DNA from: Lunularia cruciata
Lineage: Eukaryota; Streptophyta; Marchantiopsida; Lunulariales; Lunulariaceae
NCBI GenBank assembly: GCA_948567375.1
Contig: OX419760.1
Coordinates: 38,688,001-38,752,000 of the forward strand
DNA: 64,000 nt
Direction: 5' to 3'
The notes under the pieces were generated by a model. It saw only the letters and a program-made list of their open reading frames with translations. It was not told where the DNA came from and did no database searches. Shown in pieces: positions 62,611 through 64,000 of the stretch. The position numbers and the translations under genes are program-made. The first letter of the stretch is position 1. The number at the start of each line of letters is the position of its first letter.

Positions 62611-64000
62611 CACTCATTTCCCTAGAGGCCCTTGGCCTTCATACAGGCAATCTTTGAACAACATAGAGAGACGCATTGAAGAAGAGGAGGTAGAAAACAC
62701 TTCAGAAAATGAAGATTGCCAATAAATGTACCTCGTGGCCTTACTGGCTCAATAAGGAAGAAGAGGAGAAAGGGAAGGAAGAAGACTAATGTGCAAAGAT
62801 CCCGAAATGCAACCTCACAATTGATTGTTGTGAATTGAGTCCTAGAAGGCAATCAAGTGAGAGTATTAATCTATCTGAGAGCAACAGAGAATTTCTTATC
62901 TTGCTCTGTTGCAATAAGATTTGGAATGGATCTAGAGAGAGATGGGAGTGAAGAAGTAGAGTTGCCTAGCAAGAAAATAGAGAGGATTGAATCATTAGCT
63001 AGACGGGTCATACTCTTTGTACAAGAATATCATGAAGCAATTGAGTGGCGAGTGATACAATTAGCTCATTATGATGCAATCTTAGGCATGCCATGTATGG
63101 AGCATTACAACCCTATGGTAGATTGGAGGAAGAAAGTAGTGAGAACCCACCAATGGTCAATCATTGGGGTCAAAGAAAAATCACCCAAGCAGGATTTGCC
63201 TCTATATGTCATAGGGACGACAATTGTCTACAAGACCAATAGATGTTTCATGGGTCTAATAAGAGAAGTCCATGATGCACAACTCAATGGACAAATTCCT
63301 GAGAAATTGAAGGCTGTGGTGGATGAATTTCAAGATGTCTTTCCCAATGATCTACTCTCAGGATTACCACCAAAAAGGAGAGTAGATCATAAAATTGAGA
63401 CACTCCCGGGGAAGACACCTCCTTGTAAGGCCTCATATTGCCTATCACCTCATGAGTTGGAGGAGTGTAAGACTCAAATTGAGGAGATGTTGCAGAAGGG
63501 GTTCATCCAACCTAGCATATCACCATATGGGGTTCATGTCTTGTTTGTGAAGAAGAAGGATGGTACAATGCGCATGTGCATTGACTATCGAGGTCTCAAT
63601 CAGCAAATAGTGAAGAACAAATACCCCTTACCTCGCATGGATGACCTATTTGATCAACTCCATGGAGCAAGATACTTCACCAAATTGGACTTGCAGAGTG
63701 GTCACAATCAAATCCAAATTGCATAAGAGGATGTGTACAAAACTGCCTTTTGAACCAGGTATGGCCACTTTGAGTATCTTGAGATGCCTTTTGGCCTCAC
63801 CAATGCACCTACCACTTTCATCAGTCTAATGAATGACATATTTCATCCATACTTGGATAAGTCTATTATCGTCTTCTTGGATAATATCTTAGTATATAGA
63901 AGCACAATGACGGAACACAAACAACATCTACAAGAGGTCCTCCAGATTCTAAGACAGAACCAATTGTATGCCAAAATCTAACAGTGCAAGTTTGGCAAGC
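62611..64000 (+). pseudogene. Protease and reverse transcriptase of A-2 (runs off the window)
   Basis: Resumes A-2 after MT-2. Protease-like region 62857-63290 ([36 protein letters not shown]) with the catalytic D-T-G lost. RT 63300-64000: [37 protein letters not shown] then [23 protein letters not shown], and the active site [12 protein letters not shown], where the second catalytic Asp is Asn. TAA at 63724 and TGA at 63752 further break it. Homologous to A-1 5098-3770. Confidence 0.92.

Larger units (their letters stand above)
47231..64000 (+). mobile_element. A-2: chromovirus of the A family, right end beyond the window
   Basis: Plus-strand copy of the A family inserted in MT-3 gag. 5' LTR 47231-47973, PBS, leader ORFs and gag up to 49550, then MT-2 as a nested insertion, then protease and RT from 62607 to the window edge. 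Integrase, chromodomain and 3' LTR are not in the window, so its target duplication cannot be checked. Confidence 0.93.

Overview
The window looks like a piece of a large, repeat-packed land-plant genome. It holds no host gene that I can recognise. Almost all of it is Ty3/gypsy-type LTR retrotransposons inserted into one another, with plant-type primer-binding sites (initiator-Met-like and Asp-like), plant-type chromodomains and many C-to-T nonsense changes of the kind left by cytosine methylation. No marker fixes the species. A non-flowering land plant is possible because the captured methyltransferase is DNMT3-like, but this is inference.

I use local names. MT elements (copies MT-1, MT-2, MT-3) are Ty3-like elements whose polyprotein carries a C5 cytosine methyltransferase between protease and reverse transcriptase and ends in a PHD finger. 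A (A-1, A-2) and B (B-1, B-2) are chromodomain Ty3 elements. D-1 is a Ty3 element without a chromodomain. X (X-1, X-2) are 3.5-kb TG...CA elements carrying one long coiled-coil ORF and no RT or integrase. N-1 is a 3.2-kb non-coding insertion.

Layout. 1-27512: MT-1, minus strand, badly decayed, split by A-1 (894-7524, TSD GAACT) and B-1 (8128-20695, TSD TCCTA). B-1 is itself interrupted by X-1 (8615-12134, minus, TSD GAAAG) and X-2 (14729-18286, plus, TSD GCTCT/GCTCC). 27513-30526: AT-rich decayed repeats, including an old solo MT terminal repeat. 30527-39023: the 3' end of B-2, minus strand, holding D-1 (31139-38957), the best preserved pol of the minus-strand elements. 39024-47230: MT-3, minus strand, decayed. 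47231-64000: A-2, plus strand, inserted into MT-3 and running off the right edge. It is interrupted inside its Gag zinc knuckle by MT-2 (49551-62606, plus), which carries N-1 (51938-55110).

MT-2 is the youngest and most informative copy. Its gag, protease, methyltransferase, RT, RNase H, integrase and PHD finger were once a single frame of about 2,430 codons, now broken by N-1, one T insertion and several nonsense codons. The termini are unusual. The 5' repeat (B') is repeated near the 3' end between two copies of a 106-bp segment (A), giving B'-ORFs-A-B'-A. This is the split-direct-repeat plan of DIRS/Ngaro-type elements, yet the pol encodes an intact D,D35E integrase and the insertion has a 4-bp target duplication. 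MT-3 shows the same A-B'-A end. A methyltransferase plus PHD finger on a Ty3-type element with split repeats is the most noteworthy system in the window.
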